A stretch of 64,000 nt of DNA from Zeugodacus cucurbitae (Eukaryota > Arthropoda > Insecta > Diptera > Tephritidae). Below are positions 31,531-44,159 of this stretch, piece after piece. A program made the translations under genes and the position numbers. Under the pieces are notes generated by a model. The model ran no database searches. It was not told where the DNA came from and worked only from the letters and a program-made list of their open reading frames with translations. The first letter of the stretch is position 1. Each line of letters begins with the position of its first letter. The stretch spans positions 5,728,501 through 5,792,500 of the forward strand of contig NC_071669.1 in NCBI RefSeq assembly GCF_028554725.1, in the 5' to 3' direction.

Positions 31531-33999
31531 TCATCGAAGCCAGTATTGTCGCTCTGCTGTCGTATTGATAAAGGAATCTTAATTCCTAGAAATTACTTAA
31601 TTACATTATTTTCGAAAGAAGGTTGTTTTTGAGATCTTATCAAGTATGAATTATTGTAAAATTTATTTGATAAAGGATTTCGCTTATTTAAACTCTGTCT
31701 AATCGAATCTCTATACAGCATAATATAGTTTTCTGTATAGGTAGTTCCTCTTTCTTCAATTTTCAATTGTTCAATAACGAATGAAGAGATAACAATCAGT
31801 CCGAAAACAAAATACTGTCGTTCTATCTATACTTAGAGCTCTTTAATAAGCAAAGTGAACTCTGGGGATATCAAAATCGCAGCTCGCAGTGTCTTTTTTT
31901 TCAAGCTTTAATAAATAAATATAAAGATGTTCGACTTGATGAGAGTTCAATTTATTAACATCAGTTGAAATTTCTATAAAATTTCAGCTCTGTCTTTGAA
32001 ACTTTAAGTGATAATTATTCTTAGATCTTTTACTCTCTTGTCTGAATAAATTCATAATAGTTTAATTTGATTCATTTTGGTCACAGGCGAGCACTCGAAG
32101 CCTCCGGTTCCCGAAAGTAGTTTGCGACAAGTCCACAAATCGAAGTGATTGTCTAGTTTAAAATATCATCGCTAGACTGACCAAGTATAGACGTCAGGTT
32201 CAAGTGATCTTCGCTATAAAATCTATAACTTAAACTACTTTTTGAAGAAAAAAGAAGAAAGTCGCTTATTCTTCACTAATCAACAGCTTAAAGGGGCTCA
32301 AAACTTGATCAGTTTCGAATTTAGTTGGACTTCTCTAAAGTATCACACTTTTATCCATCTATGTTATCTAATATTTAAAGGCAAGTTAGTAAGGAATTAA
32401 TTTTACTCCAATAGTTACTCCATTCATACTGGTTATTCACTGGAGTTTTGTGTGATTTACGAGGCAGTAACTCCTTCACAAGTGTATACAAATAAGTAAC
32501 CTGCCACAGTTTTTCACATAACGAATTTGCAATCTAAAGTGAATTAGAAAGCAACTATTTTAATATGTTAATGCATAATAAATTATCAGCCCAAAACTAT
32601 GCAACACGCAGCTAGACAATATTTAGAAATACAAGTGGCATTAACCAGGTAGAGAAATGAGAGACTACAGAGACTTTGGACTTCTAATATATTGCTTAAA
32701 AGCGAGTATTTTAACTAGAGTTTAAGACAGGACTGGATTTAAATCCAAAGTGCTGGAGGTATTCTAAATAAATTTACTATTTTCAAAAATAATTTCTTAA
32801 AGATAATTTTCTATATTAAAATTTTCTTTTAAGTCAAGCACCTATCTTCGTTAGACTTTGACTACTATGACCACTTTATCATTACTTCGTTACTAGTGCC
32901 AAACTCAGTTGTCAAGTATTAAGTTAAGCTGACAATGAGTGTGCTCAAATTAGCATAAAACTCATAAAACTTTTTAAGCAAATAAGTAGAAAATACAAAT
33001 ACAAAAACACTCACATCACAATACATTTTGGTGGCAAGCATGCCAATACAAGGATAAGCCCAACGGCGCAAGCATATTTAATACACAAACTTACCAATAT
33101 ATTTCTTCCACATATGTTTGCTAGAGCGAATTTTATAAATAGATATATACATACATGTAGTTGAGTGCAAATAATAAAAGGAAGTGGCCGAATAAAAATT
33201 TTATGAATGAAAGTGTTGAAAGCCAACAGCGCCGCATTGCAAAACACCAGCTGGCGGAAAACCACAATCACACGCGGGCACACATCGAAACACACATCAA
33301 AAACCAAGCTTATATACACAGCAATACAAGCGCGCACTGGCCGTATTCATGACTGACGTTGAGTACTCAGCGGTTTCCTTTTTCGGGGTTTCCTCTGGGG
33401 TGCACTCAATGTTTCAGCGTTTCAAATATATGAGCACTCACATGTGTGTAGGTGTGTGTGTGGTGTTGTTTGAAAGCATTTGCCCAGCCATAAGGTTGCT
33501 GCGGTTATTCTGCTACTTTATTTTATTTTATTTTCTCAATTCTTTTCGCCCCTTTTTAGTAGCTAACATTTTAGCCTTTTATTATCCCGTTTCCCATTTG
33601 CTTGTTGCTCACAATTGAATTTGGCATTGATGTGTGTATAAATGCTGAATTATTTAAAATGCAAACACCTGTGAAACGAGTTGGTTTGCGGCGGTCGCTC
33701 TGTTGTGTGGTGTTCTGAGTAGTTTTTCTCGGTTTTGTGCTTGTGGGTGGGTGGTGAAAGCAAGGCGCTCATAAAGAATTTAAAGCGGAAAACCAAAAGT
33801 GCAAAACTAGTAACCGTAGTGGGAGTGTAACGTAAACTATTGCAAAAATCTTTTAAATTCTTAATTTTTTTTTGCAAAAGCTCACATAACACCTTTTTCT
33901 AGCATTGATAGTTTTTTGCAATTTATGTTTTTTATGTTTTTGTATAAAACTTATACAAAAAATGTTAAAAGTTTATATTTCATTGCTTCAGATTTTTTA
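31531..33999. other. Intergenic, AT-rich, no gene seen
   Basis: AT-rich single-copy-looking DNA with no recognisable transposon motifs. The open frames near 33011-33620 are short and lack supporting motifs. Confidence 0.45.
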
Positions 34000-34970
34000 T
34001 TAAATAGTTAGCTTTAAAAGCTTGCGATTTCTGAGCTTTTCTGAAGCTTTCAAGCAGGCAAGCTTAAAACAATAGTTCTAAAAATTGTGCCGTCAAAAAA
34101 ATTATCAATTGATAAAAAAAGATTAAAGAAAAGCTCTTATGAGAGCTATAATTTTTTTATTATGTTCTCAAGCACCTTTTTATGGTGTAATTAAATCAAC
34201 GTGTTAAGCTTTTAAGCAGACAACACAAAATTAATAGTTTTAAAACCTGTTTCGTTATAAAAGTTTTATTAAAGCTTTAAAAGCTTGCGTTTTCTTTAGC
34301 TTTTCTGAAGCTTTCAAACAGGCCACATTAAATTTATACTTTTACAACCTGTGCCGTCAAAAAAGTTATCAATTTTATTTTAAAATAAACAAAATGAATT
34401 ATTGAAAAGCTCTTATGAACGTTACAAGCTTTTATTAAGCTCCAAGGCACCTTTTATGGAGTAATAGTCGGTTTGTTCGGGTTTCTACACCTAGGTTTTA
34501 AAATTGACGAATAATGGCGATTTAAAAACTAAAGGCTTTAAAATCATCTTGAGCTTTAAAGCTTTTCTGAAGCTTTCAAGCAGACAACATTAAATTTATA
34601 CTTTTAAAACCTGTTTCGTTACTATTTTTCTAATGCTTTAAAAGCTTGCGTTTTTCTGAAGCTTTCAAGCAGGCAACATTAAATTTATACTTTTAAACCT
34701 GTTCCGTTTTAAAAAGTTATCAAATTCATTAAAAACAAACAAAGTGAATTTAGAAAAGCTCTAATGAGAGTTAAAAGCGTTTATAAAGCTCCCAGACACA
34801 TTTTATGGAGTAATACTCCATTTGCTGCGATTTCTACACTTAGGTATTAAAATTTACGAATACTGGGTTTTTAAAAACAAAAAGCTTTAAAACTATCGTG
34901 AGCTTTAAAGCTCACACGCTCACACTCTAATTGAATATATAGTAATTATTAAAAAATAATGATTGAAAAC
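34000..34970 (+). repeat. AAGCTTT-rich higher-order tandem repeat (about 357-bp unit)
   Basis: The block GCTTTAAAAGCTTGCG recurs at about 34010, 34276 and 34632. Each is followed by TTTTCTGAAGCTTTCAAGCAGGC, ATTAAATTTATACTTTTAAAACC and TG(T/C)CGTNAAAAAAGTTATCAATT, then GAAAAGCTCTTATGAGAG and CACCTTTTATGGAGTAAT. A shorter sub-unit (CTTTCAAGCAGACAACATTAAA) recurs within it near 34574 and 34667. Many AGCTTTAAAGCT palindromes give hairpin potential. Confidence 0.75.
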
Positions 34971-37739
34971 AAAGAAGCTTGAAAAATCTTTATGGCTACG
35001 ATGCTGAGCTTTTTGAAAGCTCCAAAGCTTTTTAACTATAAAATATTTCACTCAAACTTCGAGAGCTCAAGCAATATAAGTATGTCACGAAATGAAAGCT
35101 ATTTGTTTTTAAATTTCTTAAAGGTGAAATTTGCTCTAAAGCTTTTAAGAACCGAATACGTAAAAACTATGTAATTAGTCAACTTTGAGTAGAGGTTGTA
35201 CTTTGAAGGTTACCAAAATAGCTTAAGAGTATCCGAACACATAAGAAAAAACTCGTTCTCACTGAAAGAACACTTATTGTTTATTTAATAAGTTCTTCTT
35301 TTTAAGCTTCGAAGGTCTTTAACATGTAATTTGATTCTGGGCTTAAAAACTGAGCTATTGTAGTGCGAAATTGGGATTCTACGACTTCCAGTAGAATTAA
35401 GGTAGTACTGTAGGTAGTATATAAACATTGGAAATCACAAAAATAATTATGAAAAGTAACTAAAATTATATAATACATTTAACAAATAATTTGTGTAGAC
35501 ATCTAACTAGTGCGCAATATTTATTATATGTGAATAAAATAGACAATATGCTTGGCTATCTTATCAATACTAATAAGAGTTCTTATAATTTAACTTTGAC
35601 TCTTTGATGTATGTACTAAATCAACATTCACCAAAATGAAAATTATAAAATGTTCAAAATTTCAATCGCCTACATACGGCCAAATATATGTAGCAGCATA
35701 TCCTTTAACTTTCCGAAAGGGCACACAGTTGGCAGTGCGAATGCTGTAAATAGGCAATCACATTCATTACAATTCGACAAAAATTTATTTACAAGTCTGT
35801 ATGCAAATGAAGTGAAAAGACCCAGCCAAAGGACATGCGGGCATAATTAAGCAGACAATAGGCGCAAGTATAGACGACAGCGAAAAGTGCTTGCAGGCCT
35901 ACGGAATGCAGTGTATATTTGGTTAAGCATTGGTAAGTCACTGGTGCAGCCACTTCCGGCGGAAACGAACTTTTAACTGCCAACACCACTGCCACAGCAA
36001 CAAAAACAACAATAAACTGACATGCCACAGCAATAGAGAGACAATTATCACTACTTACCAACACCACAACAACAACAACGCAGCGTCATAATACCCAACT
36101 ACCCAAAGTATTACGACTGTCTGTTAGCGCGCACAGGCAACGACGTGGCGGCCTATCGACCAACCGAATGCCAACCAACACAATTGCCTATTTAAGCATT
36201 TGCAGTTGTACTCGCTAAAAATGCCAACTGCCAACTGCCTGCCTGCCTGCCGTAGAGCATTACGTTGACGCCTTGACTGCCATTTAAGCGCGTTTAGAAT
36301 TGCCCTCGCACTGCAGGCGTTCACTTTGCACCAACAACAATAACAACTCCACTAAGAGTCCGTGTAGCGCTCCACCTCACAGTGAACTGCAGTCACTTTA
36401 CTTGGCTTTGCTTTGTCGCGGTCGCTAAGCCAGTACAGGCCTGCAGGCGGCAATTGTGATCCTTTTATGTTGAATTGGTGACGTTGTGTTCACTTGTGTG
36501 TTGGGTTGTGCTAAAGTCTGTTTGCGAACTCGCGCCTGTGCTTATGCCTCTGCTTAGGCATTTCAAGGCATTACAACGACAAGTCGACTGCCTTCTCACA
36601 CAAACACAAACACATTCCCACATACAAATTTAGAAATGTATTTGTTATTGTTGTTGTTGCCTGTGTAAAGTGTCAGCTACAGCAACAGAAACAAGTGCAT
36701 GCGTTGCGCTTTTAAGCGCTGCTACGTGCGGATGCGAGGCGTTAATGCGGCGCCACAGCTACTTAACAGCGCAGTGTTTACACGCACTCACACACACAAA
36801 CAACGCGGAGTCTCTTGCACAAATCTTTCGTATTTCGCTTAGAATTGGGCGCTAAGCAATGCTGCGCCTTTGTAAGGGTGTGTGTCTGTTCGCGCGACGC
36901 TTGTTGCTTGCCACGTCCTACAACGCCGTCGACTCGTTGAAGTCGCTGCTTAGCAGTAAATGAAAAATGTAAATTCCCGCAAGCGAAATTTTGCGCACAA
37001 AAGCAAAAAAAAAAAATACAGAAAAACAACAACAATGTGTAGCCACAGCAACAACTTGACTTACACGTAGTACAGCATAACCGGTACATGAAAGTGTTTG
37101 GCCGACACGGCGTTGTTTAAACGTTAGGTCGCTGACAGCGCAAAGTGGATTCATAAGGTGGTTAAGGTTTATTGTAAAGAGGGTTGTACAAAGGGATTAG
37201 GAAACTTCGGTAATCATACGCGAAAGAAGTAGAAGTAGAAAGTTAAAATTATTTTTAAAGAGATTGAGAAGGTTGTTAGGAGAACTATAAGAAATTTAAT
37301 ATTAAAGTTGGTATAGAAAATCTAGCGTGTAATTTTTTTCAGTAAATTTAGTTTGAACTGTATGCTTTTTAACTCCTGAAAACCGAGGTGCGTCGACAGA
37401 CAATCATTATACTGCTACTTAATATTTTTAAACAGAAATCAACCTAGATTTGACTTAAATTTATTTTGAAAATAAACAAAATAAAAAAATGTTCTTATCC
37501 CGCACTTGAATACCGAAAATCAATCCCGAAATCTAGTCCCGAAATATAAATAATACAAAATATTTGCAGTTGAATGATGAAAACCCCCATACAGTAATAT
37601 TCTGATGAGTTTCGAAAAGTCACGAATATAAATCCCGAGCACGAATCCCGAAATCAAGCAATTTATTATTGATTTCATTCAATTTTTTCATATAATTTTC
37701 AATATAAAAACAATAATAGCGGCACGGATAATAGCGCGC
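34971..37739. other. Intergenic, no supported gene; GC-richer segment 35,850-37,150
   Basis: 35.85-37.15 kb is less AT-rich, with GCCTGCCTGCC and CAACAACAAC tracts; it could hold a promoter or untranslated exon but I see no convincing splice or core-promoter layout. The flanks are AT-rich. Open frames on the minus strand (for example 36778-37154) are Cys/Phe-rich translations of low-complexity DNA. Confidence 0.45.
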
Positions 37740-39000
37740 CACTCTTCCCTTTCCCTAGCAATTTGACGCCAGTTGGAAATCCCAAGTGTAACTAGAGCGA
37801 CCCAGGTCTTTCAAACGGAGTGGAGGTCTTTCTCATCCTCTGCTGCCGCCGGCGGGTGCTACATCTAACTCTGTCAAAGCTGGAGTGTTTTCGTACTTTT
37901 CTCGTCTTTTTATTCGCTGAACTATGTCTATATCGTCGTATAGCTCATACCGCTCATCGTTCCATGCCGTTGCCAATGTTCTGAGGACCATAAATCTTGC
38001 GAATACAATTTTCTCTCGAAAACTCCTAGTGTCCTAGTGTCGTCTCATTGGGTGTTGAGATCGTCCACGCTTCTGCACCATAAAACAGGACGGGAATGAT
38101 AAGCGACTTGTAGAGTTTGATTTTGGTTCGTCGAGAGAGGACTTTACTTTGCAATTGCCTACTCAGTCCAAAGTAGCACCCGTTGACAAGAGTGATTCTG
38201 CCTTGGATTTCGAGGCTGACATTGTTGGTGTTGTTAATGCTGGTTCCCAGATAAACGAAATTATCTACGACTTCGAAGTTATGACTGTCAACAGTAACGT
38301 GGGAGCCAAGACGCGAGTGCACTGAATCTTTGTTTGATGACAGGAGATATTTCGCTTTGTCCTCATTCACCTTCAGACCCATTCGCTTCGCTTCCTTATC
38401 CAGAACTAAAGGCGCGGTTGTCGTTTCCAATGATATCAATATCATCGACGCCAGCAACTGTACACTCTTATAGAACCTTCTCTATTTAGCTCTGCAGCTC
38501 GTATTATTTCCAGCATCAGGTTTAAAAAATCACACTATAGTGAGTTACATTGTCTGAAACCTCGTTTGGTATCGAACAGTTCAGAGAGGGTCTTCCCGAT
38601 GCTGACGGAGCTTTTGGAATACCAAATTCAGACATCGCGGCATGGAGGCAACTCTTTTTCCTGCTTTCGAAGACAGCTTTAAAATCGACAAAAAGGAGGT
38701 GTATGTCCTCTTTTCACGGGTCTTCTGCAATATTTGGCGCATGGTGAATATCTTGTTAATTATGGATTTCCCAGCTCTAAAGCCACACGGATAAGGTCCA
38801 ATCAATTTGTTGACGGTGGGCTTTAGTGTTTCACACAGTACGCTCGAAAAAACCTTATAAGCGATATTTATGAGGCTTATTCCTCGGGAATTTGGATTTC
38901 AGATCGTGGTGTCTCCCTTTTTATGGATTGGCCAGAGCAAGCTGATATTCCAATCGTCAGGCATGCTTTCTTCCGAACTTGTTCTTCAAAAAAGCTGATA
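37740..39000 (-). pseudogene. Decayed RTE-like LINE reverse transcriptase, copy 1
   Basis: On the minus strand, in order: a GPYPCGFRAGKSIINKIFTM motif (RT domain 2, 38.58-38.80 kb); FGIPKAP; then a 143-codon frame (38026-38457) with EAKRMGLKVNEDKAKYL, DNFVYLGTSINN, LSRRTKIKLYKS and PVLFYGAEAW; then a frameshifted IRKIYGP..IG segment and an end corresponding to the RPPLRWKD region. The order and motifs resemble RTE/BovB-type RT ends with no RNase H. It has many stops and no 5' half. A shorter relative is at 57.4-58.2 kb. Confidence 0.75.
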
Positions 39001-40299
39001 CATGCACCATATCAGTTCTTATGAGCTTCGTAAAATACCGAACATGAATCCCGAAATCGAATTCCGAAATACAAAGAATACAAAATAGACGGAATTTCTT
39101 AAATGTTCAATTTTTATATTTAGATTCTGCCAAATATAGTAAAAACGAATGGAATTTATGATTAAGTATCTACAAGATATAGCTTCAGAAGAGCCACAGC
39201 TTAAAATATTAATTTTTTCTTCTCTTTTCAGGTAAGTTTCTGAAACAGATTTATTGAAATTATATAATGGATTTACGAAGATGAGTCCAGGAGCTCAGAA
39301 GATATAGGTAAGAAGTATTTTCGAGAAAAAACCAATAATATTAACAATTATTATGGGCATAAGCTAATTGCAGCGCATACTCAATAGACTCAATAAGGCT
39401 TTGCGTAAGCTTCGTCCCTTTCATCCTCTTTTAAATGGCTTGTTAATCCAAAGCACACGTTTTCCACTTTACTGCATTATTAAATTCCTTGGAAATATTC
39501 GCAACCATACAATTATAACTGTAAGCGCAAAATACTTGCGAAAACACAACCGTTAAGTGGACTGCTGATGAATTCGTGAAAAATATTTACATTAATGACG
39601 AACGCCTGCAAATATGTGCAACAATCGAGCAAATAAATACTTATTACACTTAACCGCAAACAAATATGAGTTTCATGCAGCCGGGAATTTCGAAATTGAA
39701 ATATGCGCTGCCATACAGCGAGCAAATATGTGAAGGACAGAGTGAAGTAAAAAAACAACGAAAATATCTGCGCAGTAATTATGTGTACAGGGTGTTTGTG
39801 TATTTACATGGATGGAGATATGCCACCACAAGTGCAAATATTGTTGAGTATGTCAGTTACAATTGAATGTGGCAACAACAATGATGACTGATGTCTCTCT
39901 CTCACTCCAGATACCGTGTGTGTATGTTTGTGTAAGGGAGTGGCGGAGGGCGCAGCGCATGGAAGGCGCCACAGGCTGAGTATACGATGCATTTAAGCGT
40001 AAATGCCATGAGCCAAGTGGTTGTTTGGCAAAGAAAAAATATAAATAAACATGAAAATTGAAGTGCGATTCATTTTTATTTGCCAATCCCGCTGAACGCC
40101 GCACATTTGAGTGCCGCATACATATGTATGAGGATAAGAAGAGCTCTAGCGCTCATTAAAAGTAATAATATATTGAGTAAATAAGCAAATGATGGGCAAT
40201 AGGAGTGTCTACAGCCTTTGTGCTTCCTACAGTTGTCGCTAAAATAGTTAAAATTAAAAATAAAATATTTGAAATACCAAAAATTGCGCAAAATTTAAA
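39001..40299. other. Intergenic, no gene seen
   Basis: AT-rich; no recognisable coding, RNA or transposon feature. Confidence 0.45.
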
Positions 40300-40480
40300 T
40301 TTTGTAGTATACCTTTAGGCTGAAATTTAACAAAATTTCAATTATTAAATTTCGTAGTCTACTTTTAGGCTGAAATTTCACAAAATCTTATAAAATTATT
40401 TTTTTAGTATATTTTTAGGCTGAGTTTACACAAATTTCCATTTATTAAATTTTGTAGTCTACTTTTAGGCTGAATTTGCA
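40300..40480 (+). repeat. Tandem repeat, four units of exactly 50 bp
   Basis: The AGGC of (C/T)TTTAGGCTGA falls at 40317, 40367, 40417 and 40467. Units share TTTNGTAGT(C/A)TAC.TTTTAGGCTGAA and a following TTACAAAATTTC-type stretch. Indel-free spacing despite substitutions is notable. Confidence 0.85.
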
Positions 40481-42238
40481 AATTTTCAATTACTTAATTT
40501 TCAACTTATCCCCCGCCAATGCTCGTCATTGCAACTACCTACAAGCTATTGTCAACATTGTTGACTTGCTTATTGTCGTCATTTCGTTAGTTTGGTTGTT
40601 GACAGCGCACACGAGCGCAACAACAATAATAACTATAGCACGACATACAAATACAATGCATGTATATGTGCATGGAGCATCAACAAGCAAACAAACAAAC
40701 AATCTGCTGTACGTGACTGTGGCATAATCCTTTGTATTTCATTGATATAATTGCGCGCAGATCCTTTGAATCTCATCGCGCTTCTCCGCCCGCAGCCAAA
40801 CTCAACAATTGTGCGCTCAACAGTTGTATTGTAAGCCTAGCGGAAGGCTTATTATCATACAGCCAATGCAGTCTATCCGCATGCCGTTGTCTCCGCGCGC
40901 CTACACACGCACGCCTATTTGGCCTTATCGTTCCCGCTCCTCTGCGTGTGATCCATCATCATTTGTGTTGCTTGGTGATGATGCATTTGCTTAAATCTGT
41001 TGAAAATCTGTTTGATTTTTGTATTTTACTGTTTATTTGCTCGTTGATTGTTTTTGTTTGGTAATAAGCTTTGCGCTACAATACGCCTAAGCGTTTGTAC
41101 GGTAATAATATTTTGTTATTGTTAATTTTTTTTAGAATTTTTTTTGCATTCAAAATTTAAAAATATAGTCCGTAAAAATATTTTTTTATACTAATTAAAT
41201 AAAAATGGAACTATTAATTTATTCTAAATAGCAGGTATTTCGCAAGCTCTCGTCAACTTGGCTATATCTCACTAACAGCCATACTCAGTATTTGCACTGA
41301 AAACCATTATAGATTTTTTGGTCGTACTTGTCTGCTAAAACTAAATATCATGAGGTCTTCTTCTTCAGTTTCAGTTCTCAGACCCTCGTTAGCATCAGCT
41401 ATTTTTTTTTTGTACAAACAAACCCTTCTATGAGCTCTGGAGAGTATCCAGTTGCGAAGTTTAGCTTTGTTCAACTCACCTTTTGAGCTTGGGGAACATT
41501 ATGAAACATATTCCATGTATTCCAAATATAAAAAGGTCTATTTTACCAAGCGGCACTATGCTCATCTTCGGTCAAGAAGAATGTCAAACTGAAAGGCAGC
41601 TAATGCTGTTGTTTATTATGGTGCTAAATTCTCAAATGGTTCTCAATTAATACCATATACTTTGGAAATTAGTACATATTTCTTCCTGGAATCGTAAGTT
41701 TATTTCGAACACATTTTTAAATGTCCGGTTTTTGGTTCTTGAGCCCTATATGTAAACAGCGAGAGGGATATATACTGCTCTTCAGTTATCTCATTTATTT
41801 CCGTGCCCCCTCGTCTCTTAAATCACTTCGACAAACATTGTTACATCGATGTCGATCTCATTTTAACACACATTTCATTCATTCGCTCTAAAGGTCTGGA
41901 ATTCTCCTCTGCTTTATCTAAAATATCTTATTATGCAAGTACTATATCTTAAATTTTCTTCTCACATAGAGTAGATCCGATATCTTTCTATGAGAGAATA
42001 TATTTAATTTACGTTTGAAAGAAATAAGGTAGCAGACTATTACATACACAATCTCCGATACGGCATCCGAAAATGTCATTCTTTTCAGAAGAATAACAGA
42101 AAACTTCTTGCTTTTTCATCTTCAAAGTCAAGGTGTAAAACGAAATTGTTCTATAGGAGCATAGGAAACTTGTAAGAATGAAATCTCAATCCAATCACGC
42201 GAAAAGAGAGGGAGAGTCCGTAAAAGTTAAAACCTTAT
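40481..42238. other. Intergenic, no supported gene
   Basis: Mixed sequence; open frames of up to 110 codons near 40732-41064 have no recognisable motif and weak codon structure. No RNA gene or transposon identified. Confidence 0.45.
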
Positions 42239-43859
42239 CACACAGCAGCTAATGGATCAATTAATCGGCCTTTGCTCGATTAAAATGCTGATTAAGATCC
42301 ATTTATATTAATCTTGAAAATGAAATGGAACTCTGCGGCAAAGAGCTTATTTGTTATTATATATATGTTCTTTGTCTGCGAGTTGTTGTTTAGCTACACA
42401 CGACGGTGGATGTCGCTGTTAAAAATAGCAACCAGCTGATAAAACTTACCAACTTCTTAAGAAAAGTAAAAACAACAAGTAAGGAAAGGCTAAGTTCGGG
42501 TGCAACCGAACATTTTATACTCTCGCAATTTATTGAAGAAATTTAACCAATACATATATGCGCAATAAAGCTCACCGTATTTTTGAAAAACCTATAATTA
42601 GGTATATGGGAGCTAGGAGAAGATACTTTTGAAAAACCTACAATGAGGTATATGGAAATGTTATGACCCGATTTTAATAATTCTTGGAACAGAGACACAC
42701 TATTAGAAGAAAACAATTTCCGCTGAATTAAATTGAGATATCTGAGAGATTTACCCATATTTTCGGTTAAAATTTATCCTTAGGCGCTGAGTTCAACTTG
42801 TTCGATACGGTCCGTTTTCGACAATTTTTTCACAAGTGAAGCCAGCGATGATATGCACTAACTGTGTAAAGTTTTATTTCGTTATCTTCATTGGTTCCTT
42901 ATGTTTACATTATAAAGTGAAGGAATAAGATGGGTTTCAAAATTGAGTTATAAGGAAAGTAGTAGTGGTTGTGAACCGATTTCGCCCATTTTTTGTCCGT
43001 GTTATCAGGGTGTCAAGAAAATATTATATACCGAATTTCATTCGAATCGGTCGAGTAGTTCCTGAGATATGGTTTTTGACCCATAAGTGGGCGATTCCAC
43101 GCCCATTTTCCAGTTTTAAAAAAAATCTGAGTACAGCTCACTTCTGCTATTTCTTCTGCAAAATTTAGTGTTTCTGACGTTTTTCGTTAGTTAGTTAACC
43201 CACTTTTAGTAATTTTCAACCTAATCTTTGTATGGGAGGTGGGCGTGGTTATTATCCGATTTCAACTATTTGCATGGTGTGTGGTGGAGTATGGAAGAGA
43301 ACCGACTGCAGAAAGTTTGGTTTATACAGTTTTATTAGTTTGCGAGTCAAATACAAATAACCGATTTGTGGGCGGGGCCACGCCCACTTCCCAAAAAAAT
43401 TACATCCAAATATACTTCCTCCTAGTGCGATCCTTTATTCCAAATTTTACTTTTATATCTTCATTAATGGCTTAGTTATGACACTTTATGTGCTTTTGGT
43501 TTTCGCCATTTTGTGGGCGTGGCAATGGTCCGATTCCGCCCATTTTCGAACTTGATCTTCTTATGGTGCCAAGGAATATTTGTGCCAAGTTTCGTCAAGA
43601 TATCTTATTTTTTACTCAAGTTACAGCTTGCACAGACGGACATACGGACAGACGGACGGACGGACAGACATCCGGATTTCAAATCTACTCGCCACCCTGA
43701 TCACTTTGGTATATATGTCTCTATATCTAACTCTTTTAGTGTTAGGTGTTACAAACAACCGTTATGTGAACAAAACTATAATACTCTCTTTAGCAACTTT
43801 TGTTGCGAGAGTATAAAAATGTATAACTGCTGATCGATTATCGAGTAGCCGGCAGTGTG
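42239..43859 (+). repeat. Family B repeat, occupied copy
   Basis: It begins CACACAGCAGCTAATGGATC and ends CGAGTAGCCGGCAGTGTG, imperfect inverted ends. It matches the copy at 48329-48752 on both sides of the inserted family A element (42476 to about 43815), sharing GAAATGNAACTCTGCG, GTTCTTTGTC.GCGAGT, AACTTACCAA.TTCTTA and GCTGATCGATTATCGAGTAG. Homology to the other copy continues about 40 bp beyond the stated 3' end, so the outer boundary is uncertain. Confidence 0.7.
42476..43816 (+). repeat. Family A repeat, most complete copy
   Basis: About 1.34 kb. It starts CAAGTAAGGAAAGGCTAAG, has the hairpin TTCGGGTGCAACCGAA, TTTTATACTCTCGCAA (42513-42528), and ends with the exact reverse complement TTGCGAGAGTATAAAA (43803-43818). 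The 5' hairpin lies outside this inverted pair. A (GGAC/GACA)n tract is at 43634-43670. No frame longer than about 106 codons is conserved between copies, so it is non-coding. It is inserted in family B; the empty site is at about 48700. Class unknown; it lacks clear Helitron, LTR or LINE ends. Confidence 0.8.
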
Positions 43860-43954
43860 AAAGTCAAAAATAGGTTTCTCAATCTAAATTTTATTTGATC
43901 AATTTGGCTGACAACTGAAAAATTCTCCTCAAAGGAAGCTTATGAAAATCAACT

Positions 43955-44110
43955 GTTACAGGCACGAGGGTTTCTTGGAGTGTGGCATTATGAAATTAAC
44001 TTCTAAATGTCAACAAATGACAGCACGTTGCATATTTGACATAAATCGGATCATTTTTATTATACTAAATAAAATCTCAATGAAACGCAAAAATAATGGA
44101 TTTCTTTGTA
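43955..44110 (+). pseudogene. Mariner-like transposase C-terminal relic
   Basis: A short frame reads GFLECGIMKLTSKCQQMTARCIFDIN, matching the order of the conserved mariner transposase end (F.ERGIMKLPSKWQQVI.QNG). It is followed by AT-rich sequence with no clear terminal repeat. It is only a fragment and lies just after family B. Confidence 0.5.
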
Positions 44111-44159
44111 CTAGATCTATTATATACAGGCTAAAGTTGCATTTATATATGAGGGATTG

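Noticed and set aside
40300..40480. Possible CRISPR-like regular array
   Set aside because: Units are adjacent tandem repeats without unique spacers, in eukaryotic DNA; the same holds for the 124-bp array at 50.9-52.0 kb.
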